A DNA stretch of 64,000 nt from Nematostella vectensis (Eukaryota > Cnidaria > Anthozoa > Actiniaria > Edwardsiidae): positions 1,552,001 through 1,616,000 of the forward strand of contig NC_064037.1 in assembly GCF_932526225.1 (NCBI RefSeq), read 5' to 3'. The translations under genes were made by a program, and so were the position numbers. Below are positions 42,301 through 56,500 of this stretch, one piece after another (the stretch's first letter is position 1; each line of letters starts with the position of its first letter). The notes below the pieces were generated by a model that worked only from the letters and a program-made list of their open reading frames with translations, had not been told where the DNA came from and ran no database searches.

Positions 42301-45300
42301 GTGATGATGATGATGATGATGATGATGATGACGATGATGGTAAAAGGATGGCGAGGATAATGGTAGTAACGGGGTCGATAATGACTGTTCTGGTGGAGGT
42401 GGTGATATGATATAGTGCAACGGCAACGGTGATAGTCATGGCAGTGAGATGATGATCGTGGTGGTAATGATAATTGATAATATGGTGATTGTACTGATGA
42501 CGATGATGCTGCACGTATAGAAATGTTGGTGGTTGTGAGGTGAACATTCATGGTGATGACAGCTGAATCGTCTTTATTCACTCCTGACGTGTCTTTACTC
42601 GCTCCCGACGTGTCTTTATTCACCCGTGACGTGTCTTTACTCGCTCCTGACGTGTCTTTACTCGCTCCTGACGTGTCTTTACTCGCTCCTGACGTGTCTT
42701 TACTCGCTCCTGACGTGTTTTTACTCGCTCCTGACTCTAGGCAATGGTGGATGTACTCAAGAAGGAGGGTCCGGAGCACAAAGAGGTGGAGGCCGCATGC
42801 CTGGACTGGTGCTCCTCTATTCAGCGCCTCCTGGACTGGGTAAGCGACACGGAAAAGACCCTGGTTCAGCAGGACGCCTCCCCGGCAGACGTGAGACAGC
42901 TGGAGGAGCAGATAGAGGAACAGAAGGTATGTGTAGCATCGCTAGAACACACCGCTTTCAATATTTTGAAATATTTTTCGCGTTTTCCGTTGAATCATCA
43001 AAGATTGTTACGTAATCGACCGGAAGTAAACTGGTGACATCGCCGCTTTAAAAGCTCGTTCAGGTGAGCTCGTGGGTCGATGAGGTCTCACATCAGCTAC
43101 AACAAACAAACGACAAAACTGACAAAAACATCAACAAAAGCACAACAATAATACGATAAATAAAAGAAACACTTACAACAATACTAAGAACAACAGCGGC
43201 AGCAAACTTCCCGCCCGTTCCACATATTACACCGGGTACACTGGGGACGGAACGGCCCCATTTCTTTAATCTTGTACAGTAAATAAAAGCTTGATCAATC
43301 ATATTTTCTAAACACACTGGGAACTCAAATTTAACAAGGTGGACTTGATTTTGTAGCAAAAAAGAATATTTTTCGTACTGGAACCATAATAACTTGGCCC
43401 ACCAAAATACATGTCTTAAGTTAGAAATTCGATCAATTGAAAAGAAGCTTTTAGTGTAATAAAGATTATGAGGCAAACGCGGAACCGAGTCTGTGTGGAT
43501 TATTAATGATGTCATTCGGAGAGATGAGCCGCACAAATAAGCGATAAACAGCCCCCCATAAGTACGCCTGTCATGTTCGAATTGCTAATTCGCCGCCCTA
43601 AAACCGCCTTAAAATCTTTCACGAATGTCAGCTAATCCTCTATAAACACAATATTCCCAGGTTATCTGCATTACACACTTTTAACCGACTAAAATGCACC
43701 GACCGACAACAGATGCTTGTAGCAATAAATACGCCTCGCTACACTTTCCCTAGAAGCTAAGCGGACGGGTCCGTCAGAGGGTGGTATTGTCATCTGGAAT
43801 CGAGCTGTAAGAACTCTCTGATGTTGAAGGTTTTTAATTGTTATCATCGCTATTTCTTGAGATGTTATACAAACAGGATTATGTTTTCCGGATGAACAGA
43901 CAGCAGCGATTTGTGTTAGTGATGTAAAGGTCTTAATCTCGTGGGACAGCCACTGTTGTAGTAAATCTATGCTGATTGAATATTCAAAAATTGATTTTGT
44001 ACACGCGTACGATTACTCGCTCGCTCGATGCAACTCGTTACTTTCTGCGGTCATGTCTTTCTCGCTGGACTGTACTTGCACTCGGCTATCGACCACGTTA
44101 TGGACGCTGGACTGAGATAACCTTTTCTGTACGTCTACACTTTATTCCATGGAAAGGTAAACGATTCCGTGATTGTCACTTGTTTAAAAGCTTGTGTGAA
44201 TATGTGATTGCTGGCAGTCTAAATCTCGTATCTCGTACTAATTGCGGTTCACACCTTCTATTAGCTGGTTTTTCTCATGTTTAACCCGTGCCCTTTTAGT
44301 ACGTGGTTAGCTATCTATTTTTGCTTTGCTCGATCAGGCTATGATTTCTCACTTACATAACCTAGAAGAATAGGTTTTTATGATTAATTTTTTCAACCTT
44401 CGCTATGTTGATGTAGTTTTTTAGTGATCGTGGTATTGCTTAGCCCAAGGGTAAGATAGTGGCCCACATTCGCGGCTATTAAGATCTAAAAGCAAGATGC
44501 ACTAGGTTCGCTATTTTTCTTTTTCTGCGACCTCAGACCATTCAAAAAGGGTTGAATATTCGCATAAGCCAATCGACTGTTTCCGTATGTTTTGACTTGT
44601 TATCTATGAATAATACTACAAACACAGAAGATCAGTGACCTTTTTATGGTAAGATAGAAGATTTATTCTAAGCGAAGACATTCTAGTTGATCATTTCCGG
44701 TTCGAGCCGTGATAAGAATTCAAAGTGCTCTTCATGTTTTCGAAATTAATAATTTGTGTGCAATACACTACTATCTATTATTGGTCTCATGCGTGAGAGA
44801 AATGACGATTGCGTGATGGTGTCACGTGTTCTGTCCTGGCTGGGCAAAATTGCGTGTTGAATTAAACAAAATGGCGTCAAGAAACTTTAAAATGATCGGA
44901 TCTCGCTCATGAGAAATGTAGGATGTTCCTTAAGTGAAGGCTGTTAGAAGGGTAACATCTGCCTGACATGCATACAACAGAGAGAAGATGGTATGCTCGC
45001 ACGATAAGCCTAAATCCTAGTGTAACAAATCAATCCTCAGTTGTTTAAGAAACATTTTGTTGTTTAGAGGCAAAGCTTCTTTGCCTCACCGGTCAGGTTA
45101 ATGACTTTTTGATAAACGCCATTAAGTCGTTCGCCAGTCTTATATTTGCACAAAGCCAGTATTTTGAATGCCACCTTTTATCTTTTCATCATTATTTTGT
45201 ATTCTAGAAAGGCTCCAGTGATTAAAGCGTCTCTTTTTTTGGCGGGAAGCGGATGCCGACCGGGCGTCTCAGATCTTATTTTGGCGAAAACTCGTTATAG

Positions 45301-48300
45301 TATCCCTTTTTTCCAAGCACATTAAATACGTAATTTTGGAACCTCAATATCTCAGTGTTGCAGAAATGCAATCAGTTTTGTATTGCCTTGTATTAGTATC
45401 GATTATAGCGTGTATGAAACGCTAGTAGATTTTGATGTCGGCTCAATTAATTGGTGTGGTTTTTCTTAAAAAATGTTGCTCCATATTTTTTGGTCGGACA
45501 GGTTTTCAAAAAAAATATTGCTTCTTTCTTCAGTCGGACAGTTTTTGGAAAAAAATTTGCTTCATAATTTTTTTTTCCGACAGTTTTTCGAAAAAAATAT
45601 TGGTACATATTTTTTGTCGGATAGTTTTTCGAAAAATATTGGTCCGTATTTTTTGTCGGACACTCCCGTTTCTTCTAGGCTTTAAATTTTCCTTTTCTTG
45701 TCATATTTAATGAATCGAATTCAATTTCGTGTGTTTCTCCACAAAGAAATTGACGCGCGCCATCAATGAGCGCAAGAGGCCTGTCGAGAGTGCGTTGAAG
45801 CAAGGCGAACGCTTCCTCCAGGGCCGTGCGGACCAGCTGGGGCCTGAGGCGAGGGGCGCTTTGGATAGCAAGATGACAAGCTTGGAGGCGCGATGGAACC
45901 GACTGCAGAACGAGCTCGATAACCGCTACATGAAGCTCGTCCTGATCCACGAGAAGCTGACGCGCTTTGAAGAGCTGTTGCATCCGTTCTTGGTACGTAC
46001 CGCTGCCTTTTATATGTGTAGCTCCTGCCGTGCCTGACTTAAGTGTTTGTAGAAGTAATTTGAAGATTCGATTTTGGCTCAGACGTCGTCACAGTAAATG
46101 ACTTGAATCGAAACAAATTTAAATTGGCATAAGGAATTTGAAATGGCATTACGAATTTTAAGAAAAGCTCCACTTTTTAAAATCTCTGTCGTTAAAGCAC
46201 TACTGGCGGAGATAGTGTCGCTGTTCGTCTATCAAGTCCCCTGTTAAATGGATTACGTGTGTGTGTCTGTCCGTGTGTCTTAGTACCTATCGATGTGTTG
46301 TTGTTGTTGTTCATCGTGTCTCTAAGCGTTGTGGTTGTGTTGTAGGCGTGGCTCAAAAGGGCTGAGGAGCACAGGGCAGTCATCATGAACAACGTGAACG
46401 ACTCGCAGACGGCGCAGGAAAGACTTTATACCCACAAGGTGACACACACCTACCGTCACTGGTACCCATAATGCCTCACTCTACCCATGATGCCTCACTC
46501 TACCCATGATGCATCACCGCACCCATGATGCCTCGCCCTATCAATAATACCTCGCCCTACCCATGATGTCTCGCCCTATCCATAATACCTTGTCCTACTA
46601 CCTGTCTACTTCGCCTTTATGTTCTGTCAAAACGCCTTTTTTTCAATGATAATGCACTTTTGCGTGTTTTAAGGAAGCGTGCAGTAGAGTCCTTGATTCG
46701 AAGTAGCCGAGCTCTTATGATTTTTGGATTTCTTATTTCTACACCGCGATAGAGAACTCCGTTTGAAAATCTTTTGATTTCTTTTTAACTTATTTGGAAG
46801 GTGTTTATGTCAATACATGACAGTTCCTATAGCCGTGACCAAATATTGACACATTCCTTAACTGCTTGTATTTATTAGCACACTACCTGAGTGAATGACT
46901 TATCTCCAATCATCGCCAATCATCGAACTTATACTCGACCGAAGCTTTATTTCATTGATGCCAAAACTATGCCTCTATTAGCTCGCTGTGACCGTCATTG
47001 TGTATTTTTTTGTAGAATTTCGTCGAGGATGTGAAAGACCACGAGCGAGACTTGAAGGAGGTCAATCATTGTGGCGAGGATTTCTTACACGAAGCCAAGG
47101 TACTTTGTGAAGCACTAAGACTTATACCACACGTACAACTCACATATAGCAAACCAGTGCGACTCGTTTCACAACTAAGAGTCTTTGCACACAAATTTCG
47201 AATACTTATTGTTATTGTGCAATTGGTTTTGTAAGCAACAGATTAGTTGTTTGTCTAAAAAAAGAGCTTTCGATCATTCTCATTTGTGTGCATCTTGTCT
47301 CATTTGCGAATATCCTTCTAATGATGACTTGTTCCTATTGATCAAGTGTGCCTTGGACTTGCCCGAGGAAGTGTTATAAGTCTTGTAGTGACATTTTTAC
47401 AGAGTTTCTGATGACTTGTTCTTAATGACCAGGTGTTCCAAGCCGAACTTGAGCGTTCAGTAGCGACCCTTGGCGATGACCAGGCCCCCTCGGAAGACCT
47501 CGGCAACCCGAACGATAAGTCCTGGGTACTAGAAAAAAAACTCTCCGACATCAACGAGCGCTACAACCGACTTCTGGTTCTACTGACCGAGCGGGGCACG
47601 TATCTGGATCGATCGTGGAAGCAACTGAGAGATTACGACACCAAGGCTAGTCAAGTCCTGCCTTGGCTGAGCTCGGCAGAGGAACGACTCGCTCGGAAGA
47701 TGGCGCAGCCTATAGGAAGGGACCCGAGCACCCTACGACGAGAAATCGATGAGCTGAAGGTATTGCACGCTTAACGCTCTCTTTTGTCTTTTTAGTTAAT
47801 AAATGTTTCATCTTAACGCATTTGTGTTATTCTAGGCTTTCCAGGCGGAAGTCAATTCTCACCAACCGGAAGTAATATCCGTCGACGTCCTCGGTCATAG
47901 TATCGAGAGGGTGGCGCCGACTTCCGGTAAGCCCGTGCGGCAGCGTTACGATGAACTGTGTACGAACATCGCACAATACGAGGCGCGGCTACAGAGCGCG
48001 CTCACCAACTCGCAGAACTTCAAGGATGGTCTTGACGGCGCCATACGCGCGCTACAGGAAGTCAAAAAACACCTTGGCAAGCTAGAACCAGTCTCCAGCA
48101 CGCTGGCCGAGCTCAGAACACAGGCACAGCAATTCAAGGTAAGAATTGACGGCCCCGATTACGACCCCCTACACACCTCGGGGTCCCCCATCTAATCTAG
48201 CCACAGGGGGGGGGGGGGGGAGAGGGGGCGGGGAGGGGGCGTGAGGGCTTGTAATGAGGGATGCATTCTTGCGCACTAAGTGCACTTTATTTTTGTTTTC

Positions 48301-51300
48301 CCCAAAGTTTGTGAAACATTTGATATTATTTTTTTGTCTTTATTTTCGCAGCGTAAAATTGTAGTTTAAAGTTGTAGTCACTGTTTTGCAAACTTCACTA
48401 TCATTTTTGGTGGAAAAAAAAACATTTGTTGCACCCTGCAATTTTGTTGGAAATTTATCGTCAAGCGCTTTAGTGTATTTCTCGGTTACTCCATTCCAGC
48501 CATCGCCGTAGCTCTGTTAGACGATGCTGGCGCTACATGCAGGGGGCTCATCAGTTCCTCTTATTCTCAGGTGTATCAGAACGAGATCAACAAGCACGGG
48601 ACCACGGTGGATGCGCTCAACGAGATGTTCCAGGGCCTGAAGAAGAAGCAGAAGGAGTCCAAGCTGAAGCAGCTGAACAAACTGTGGGACGAGGTGCGAG
48701 GCATGGCGGAGAGCAGAAGAGCGGACATGAAGAGTGTCTTTGTCATGATCGCTAAGGACTTCGAGCGCTGGGAGCTCACCATGATCAAGAGATTGGATTC
48801 CGGGGAGCTCGTTACATCGGATATCCTCGTATTTGAGGAAAAACTACAGGTAAATAAAACGTACATAGAACCAGGCTTAGGGGGCAATATATCATTTGCC
48901 TATATAGTTTGCGCATTCATTTTCCCGTTTACCACCGTTAGCTATCAAGCCTTACTTTTGCGTAAATCATACTCATTGTTAAGCCGTGGCAGGAGACCCG
49001 GCCAGCAGGCTATGTTTAGTCGGGTACAAAAACCTTTTAACAAAGCACTATCCGATACGCTGACTTCTTGAAACAAATTGGCAAAGAAATAGTTGCTTTG
49101 AAAATAATAATTACTGGGATGACATTTTGCGATTCTAAAAGGTAAATCTCTTTGCAGAATTTCAAAGACGAGGTCGAGCGCATGCGGCCAGCGCTCCAAG
49201 GCGTCAACCAGGGCGGCCACGAACTCCTCAACCTCGAGCGCACGAAGCTGTCCGTGATCTTAGAGACGCTGGACCGAGTCAACAAGGACTGGCAGACACT
49301 CTGCGTGAAGCTGATGAACACTAGCTCCAAACTGGACGAGCTACAGGAACAGAGCGAGAAGTTCTACAACGTGCTGCGGATCATTACCACGTGGCTTAAC
49401 ACCACTGAGGTCACGCTCGTCTCCATGGCAACCGTGTGCGTGGACCCGGATGTGCTTGGACAACAGATCACTCAACAGAAGGTGAGACGTCATCTCTATG
49501 GTAATCAACAAGAATTAAAAGATCATGGTCCGTTGTAATCTTGCCGTCCTATGTGTAATCTTGTCCTATGTGGTGTACTTACTTACAAACTCCCCTATTA
49601 TTCTTTCTTGTAGAGTAAGCAAAACAAAGGGTACATCAAGTGGGGCTTACTCGGGATTTAGTAAAATGTGTGTGGCTGTTGGCTTCGGCGGGGGAAGGGG
49701 GATAAAAGTTAAACCTTAACCCTTTCACTTAAACGTTACATCGAGCATTAGACATTTTTTGAAGAAGTTTTGTGCGAGTTATTCCTTACCACTGACACAT
49801 CCTTTCCTGCAGGCTTTACAAGACGAAGCCGTGCAGTACAAAGCCCGCCTCGATCTACTGAACGGCCTGGGCAAGGTGATAATCACTATGTCCGGCCGTA
49901 CCGACCACGCCCCCGCCCCCGGTACACACCCGATCGAGCAGGACCTTGACGCTATCCTTGCACGGTACGACGAGGTGTGGAAGAGCATGGAGGCAAGGCG
50001 CTTCCTGCTGGAGACCACGTTGCTGCAGATGGAGAGGTACCGACGACAGGTGAAGAGTGTCACCATCTTTCTTAACAGAGCGGAGAAGAAGCAGAAGGAA
50101 CAGGATCCGGTGGGCTGCGACGCAGACACCATACAAAAGCAGATCTCGGAGCACAAGGTAGGGTAGAGTGGTGATGGGTTGGGGGTGGGGGGGTTGAGCT
50201 GTGACATGGACACCATACAAAAACAGATCTCGGAGCACAAGGTAGGGTAGAGTGGTGATAATAGAGAAGCAGAGAAAAAGAAAAAAACACAGAAAATATG
50301 ATCAATATCCTTGTTTTATTCTTCTTCCAGACACTGCAAAGAGACCTTCAGAAAGCACACGCAGACATGGAGTCCCTACTGAAGTCTGGGAACGAGCTCA
50401 TGCAAGGCCGGGAGAGCGTTCCTGGGTCAGAGGATGTTCGCGAGAAGATGGATCACCTGAAGTCGAGGCTTGATCATGTGACTGTGACGTCACTAGAGCG
50501 TCAGAAGGAGCTGGAGAGCACGTGGAGCGCGGTGAAGCACTTCACGGAGGCAGTCAGCGTCCTTGACAGGCGGCTCAAGAACAAGTTTGACGAGATTGAT
50601 ATGCTCATGAAGGCGGGCGCTGACTCCATGGACGTGTACAAGGGGCTCAAGGTCAGTCTCGGGAATTTAATTATAGGGACTTGCGAAAAAAGCATTTAGT
50701 GCCACATCTAAGCGCTTTAAAAGACTTTTTATTGTAAGACTGTCTACAAGAATCTGACAAATGTCTTTACTTTGCATCATGGGTAGGACTAGTCTTCACT
50801 TTTTTCCCTTTCCCTGAGTATTGCGAGCCTTGCCCTTTAAATGGATTCTGATATCGCTACACCAATGCATCATGGGTAGGGCGAGTCTTCCCCTTTAAAT
50901 GGATTCTGATATCGCTACACAAATGTATCATGGGTAGGGCGAGTCTACATCATTGCATCATGGGTCGGGTGAGTCTTCCCCTTTAAATGGATTCTGATAT
51001 CGCTACACCAATGCATCATGGGTAGGGCGAGTCTACATCATTGCATCATGGGTAGGGCGAGTCTTCCCCTTTAAATGGATTCTAATATCGCTACACCAAT
51101 GCATCATGGGTAGGGCGAGTCTACATCATTGCATCATGGGTCGGGCGAGTCTTCCCCTTTAAATAGATACCCATATAGCTACACCAGGCTAACTTATTGT
51201 GTTCGCGTACAGAGACTGGAGTCCGACCTAGATCAGCTGACCTACCAGATGACCACTGCGCGGGAGTCTGGGGACGACATGATACGACACCTCCACAGCA

Positions 51301-53491
51301 CGCACCAGGACACCACGGCCGTTCGCGACAAACTCGACGACGTGAACACGAAATGGAGCGACTTCCAGAAGAGGCTGAAAGAGCTGACCGAGTACTTGGC
51401 CACTAAGACTCAAATTGCGCCGCAGGTAAACGTCCGACCCCCATCCACGCATGCGCACACGAGGCATGCGGACACCAGCTTTCGCCTCCTTTTGTGAACT
51501 GCCGTCTTACGTGCGCATGTGGCTAGCATTGTGTGTGGTGGGGAGGGGGAAATGTTAGATATTTATAGTTCTATGCCGATTGTGGATAGGTCTACGAAGG
51601 TTGACGAAGATGTGGGGAAGATTAGAAAAATACATAATTAGATTTTTTGAAAGATTTCAAACCTATTTAGTTTTTGCACACTTTTCTATGAATTTTCTAG
51701 GAATTGATTTTGACTAGCTATGAAAAAAAACTTTGAGGCCTTTGTTGATTTGTTTTTTTTTAGAGAAAATTAGGTTTATTCGAAGTATTTGGGGCTACAT
51801 CATGTTATGTCTTTGCGTATTTTTGATAGTTTTATATTTACTGGTTGATTGAAATCGCTTACTTATAAGTGTTTTTTCTGTCATTTTTTATTGATGATGT
51901 ATTTGTATTTTCTTTCGACGAAGCAAGAAAATGTTTATATTAAAATGGCAAGGTCTATTTGATGTTTACAATGAATAAGGTTTTTAACCGTCTTTTTACT
52001 GTTTTGAATGTGAATCGGATCCTAGTTCTCTCAATGATGTGATAATCGTATGACATTTCTAAATAACCAAAGCTTTGTTATTTGAAACTAAGAAACCAGG
52101 ACAATTCGAATGATGGGACTTTCAACTTGATTTGAGTGTAACTATTTTGAACATAACTCGTGATCGAAATCAGCTGTTATTTCCCACGAGAAATTGCTAC
52201 CATTTCTCCTCTGTATATTATTGACGATTTTCTTATCTCTTTTATCAGTATTGCATTACTTTAGGTTACTTCAAGTGAGAATACACGCTGTCATTCTGAC
52301 GGCATTACTTATCGCGCTCTTGCGTGACTCTCATTGTATGACACCTGTTGCGTGACTTTATTCGCGTGATCATATCTTATCTTCCATCAATAAGCTGTGT
52401 ATCGTTGAGACATTGTGACAAGGTAAGACCTGCCCAACGAAAGACGCTAAGCGCGAGCTCACGTCGCTCGGCCTGTTGCCTTGACGACTATCAATATAAA
52501 TGGAAGTATTTCCATGTCTGCCTTCTTGGGAGTTTATAAGCTGCCAAATTGTCCTTTTAGTGAACTTTTGATAATGAGAGTAAAGTACTCCTAGCATGAA
52601 GTATCTATGCCATGTTGTCGTGGCTATGCTGTACTCCTAGCATGAAGTATCTATGCCATGTTGTCTGGGTTATGCTGTACTCCTAGCATGAAGTATCTAT
52701 GCCATGTTGTCTGGGTTATGCTGTACTCCTAGCATGAAGTATCTATGCCATGTTGTCTGGGTTATGCTGTACCCCTAGCAAGAAGTATCTATGCCATGTT
52801 GTCGTGGCTATGCTGTACTCCTAGCATGAAGTATATATGCCATGTTGTCGTGGCTATGCTGTACTCCTAGCATGAAGTATATATGCCATGTTGTCTGGGC
52901 CATGCTGTACTCGTTCACGCGCACTCCCACATTCTTAAGACACGCCCAGTCTCAAGAATTCTTCTTGCGTCCTGTAACACACGATGTTTTATAATCATCT
53001 TAACAATACTTATGCCACTTGAAAAGGCTTACCGATTTAACGCGCCTCTGATGTTTTTATAGCAGATTCCTTTATTTGTGTTGCACGTTAGTACTCTGTG
53101 AGCGCTCGGTCTTTTCCCGCACTTTTGGTGCATTTCTCTATAGCAGTGCTTCGTTATCAGTGATGTCATAATATGGCTATGTCCGGAAAGATAGTGTTAC
53201 AGCGTTTATCAGCGTTGAATTATTCCGTGTCTCGAAAGCCAGCCTCCACGGTTTGTTTGAGGATTCCATACTATAATCCTCGGTGTTCAATTACTCTTGG
53301 GGCTGCCAAATCACGATCTGCGCAAATATGGCTGCCATATGAGCCTTTGAAGGTTTCCATGGAGTCTATTAGCAGGTGAAATGGGGGAGAAATGGATCAA
53401 ATGAACTGTCACTAGGATCGTGACGTCCCGACGCAGGATATCGAGTAAGGTCTGTGCGCTGATGCTCCAATTACCAAATATAGGTTTCAGG

Positions 53492-53526
<35 letters not shown>

Positions 53527-56500
53527 TTGCCCTCTTGGTAAGGAGAGGTTTAAGGCCACCCCCAGCGGGATTTCAAGGTATTTATAAGTGGCTTGAATTA
53601 AAAAACAGAGCTACAGCACTGGATATGGACGCGCCTCGTGTTGCTGTGGAAAGTGGAGCTCCCAAGTAGCAGATTTGCGTAGTTATATCTGTTCTGAATG
53701 TCCCGCTCTGCGGATTATTGGAAGAACTAATGGATTTTAGAGGAAGAGTAGGAAGCGCTTTCCGCTACTTATTTAACCTTGTAAGTAACCTACTCCAACC
53801 GTTATGGTTCTCCTTATTCCTGGATACGCGTTTTCCCCTTGTTATTTGCTATCCAACTCAGGAATTACTTTAGACATTTCAATATCGTTTTAAACTTTGT
53901 GAGGCGTTAAAAATCTCCTCCAATATATACGTCTAGATATATATATATATTGAAGGTGGCAAACATGTATCTTTCACAGTTTGTGTCCAGTGGTAGCGAA
54001 CCGCTATCGTTTTACTTATGATAATTATCGGATCAGTTTTAATGCTGTTGCTCGTTTATAATAGCTGAATAAACTACGGTTTCTTATTTCCGTACAGCAG
54101 TTTCAGGATATAATTCATTGTCTAGCCGAGCCCTCTGTTTATATGGTATTCAGTCTAGAGTACTGTTTGCATGGAGGCGGTTGTTTTGATGATGAAGACC
54201 TTTAGATCTTTTCCATTGTGGGTTATCGCCTTAGTCATGCTATTGTCTGCAAATGCACTTTATAAAAATAGATTCATCTGACGAGCTTCTATCGTGTTTA
54301 AATGCAAAACGTTTCCGATATTTTGTATTTAAAAGTTTGATTTAAAGATAATTATTGCCCTTGCTTGAGTTTTGGCGTTTCTTCTCGTTAGAAATTTAGA
54401 AATGATTTTTTTTCTTTGAGAATTGCCATGATGTCTTAATAATAAAGATCTTCCTTGATCACAATATTTGTGTTTCAGTGCACTTTGTATGCAAAAGTTT
54501 TTTTCCTAAAAATAAAGATTTAATAAAGTTTTTTTCCTAAAAATGAAGATTTACTATATAGAGTCTAAGTGCGCCATGGACTCTGCGCCATGTGTTACGC
54601 AGATTGCTTTGATCGACACACACTCACGTTATCACTTGTTTTTATTTTTTGTAAGCTAGATGTAGGATATGGAGTATTTTTATTGTTCCTATTTTAACCA
54701 GTAGCAAACGTGTTTTCTAGCGGGAATTCGCGATTAATCGATTCGCCTTTGCCATTTTGATCGCTGTAGATTACATGATATAGAATGTATTTTCGTCCCT
54801 TTTACTACGCCCCATTATGAATGATATACGAGACATTTGCTTATGCATATTGTTATGCAACTATATGGAAACCAGATATCGCGGTATTGCAACTAGCAAT
54901 ATGTGTATTAGAAACATCAAACAAATTAAGACTGACTTTGTTGCCGTCTTCTAGTTCAAACTTGTTCAATCTCAAGTATGTGTAAAACGGATGTCACGCT
55001 CTCGCGTGACTGCTTAACAGGTTTTACATCATGTTGATGTGTTGTGTGACGCTCTCGCGCGCCATTTTCAAATCAGTCTTCATCATTGATTGTTTTTCAT
55101 CGTTAGGCCGGTGAAGAAGGAACATCTACTGAACCTTCTCAACCGGAAGTACAGGAGGTCACAAACGCTGTCACGCTACAAGACCAACCGGTCACACAAT
55201 CTTTTGAACCAACTTCCGAAGAAGAGAAGGTGGAAGAGTATGTTGACGAGTATGGTCACGTGATTAGGTGTATCACAAGGCGCACTCTGGTCATCAAGCG
55301 ATACATAACAGACGACAATGGACACAAGAATGATCTACCTGACATGCCTCCTGAAGAATTTCCCCCGAATTCTGAAGTGCATGAGTTTGTAGATAAAAAC
55401 GGACGAATCGTGCGAAGGGTAATTGTGCGCACTGTTATTAAGACGTGCGTTATTAATGACGAGAAGGGGAGGCCTGTCAGTGATCCTGAGGCACTTGACA
55501 CAAGCGATATCCCACCGGGATGCGATATCGAGGAACTGATCGACGAGGAAGGCCGTACCGTCAAGAGAGTTGTGAAGCGACACATACTTGTCCGAGTTTT
55601 TGTTTACAATCACGAAGGACAGTTAGAGGAAATTAAAATCTCCCCTGAAGAACTGGCGGAGTTATCTGAACCATCCTGGAAGAAAAAGCCGCTAAAGATG
55701 TCTATCGCGTCTTCTAAGATAGATAAAGAGCCTGATTCAGAAGCCGTCGGGGTCTCTTATCCACTGGAAACAATTGAACGGGAAAAGGAGTTCGTTGACG
55801 TGCATGGACGAATAATAAAGACGATTATTACCCGGTCAGTCATACGTACTTGGATTGTTTTTGATGAGAAAGGAAATCATGTACAAGATACAAATGCACC
55901 AGAGAGCGAGGAGCTTCCAACAGACTGTGAACTCGAGGATGTGAGCGATGAACAAGGTCGTGTAGTCAGAAGAATAGTGAAGAGGTACATAGTTGTCAAG
56001 GTGTTTATAATAAACCATGAAGGACAGCTAGAGGAGATCGAAATTTCACCAGAAGAGAAAGCAGAGATTTTGGAGTCTTCTCAAACCCAGACCACTAAGC
56101 CATCTGTGATAAGCCTTGATGAGAAACCATTGAAAATGAATGTCGTGGCGTCCAAAGCACCCTCTAAAGAAGTTGCGCCAGAAAAACGTGAACAACCCCA
56201 GCCTCTATCACAGGCTATCGAGGTTGACTTTCCTCTCGAAACAAGTGAACAGGAAAAACAGTTCGTTGACGTGCAGGGGCGAATAATAAAGACAATTATT
56301 ACCCGGTCAGTCATACGTACTTGGATTGTTTTTGATGAAGAAGGAAATCCTGTACAAGATACAAATGCACCAGAGAGCGAGGGGGTCCCACCAGAATGTG
56401 AACTCGAGGATGTGAGCGATGAACAAGGTCGTGTTGTCAGAAGAATAGTTAAGAGGTACATTGTTGTCAAGGTGTTTATCATCAACCAAAAAGGACAGCT

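Noticed and set aside
42285-42843. Frames rich in SGASKDT or LAPDVSLL repeats
   Set aside because: Translations of the 21-bp intronic repeat; only the 3' end overlaps real exon 37 and in another frame.
43976-44284. 102-codon plus-strand frame in intron 37
   Set aside because: No homology and no usable phase or splice context for the flanking spectraplakin exons.
53173-53375. Possible alternative first exon (67 codons, ends at a GTGAAA donor)
   Set aside because: It ends in phase 2 while the exon 48 acceptor needs phase 0; no family recognised.
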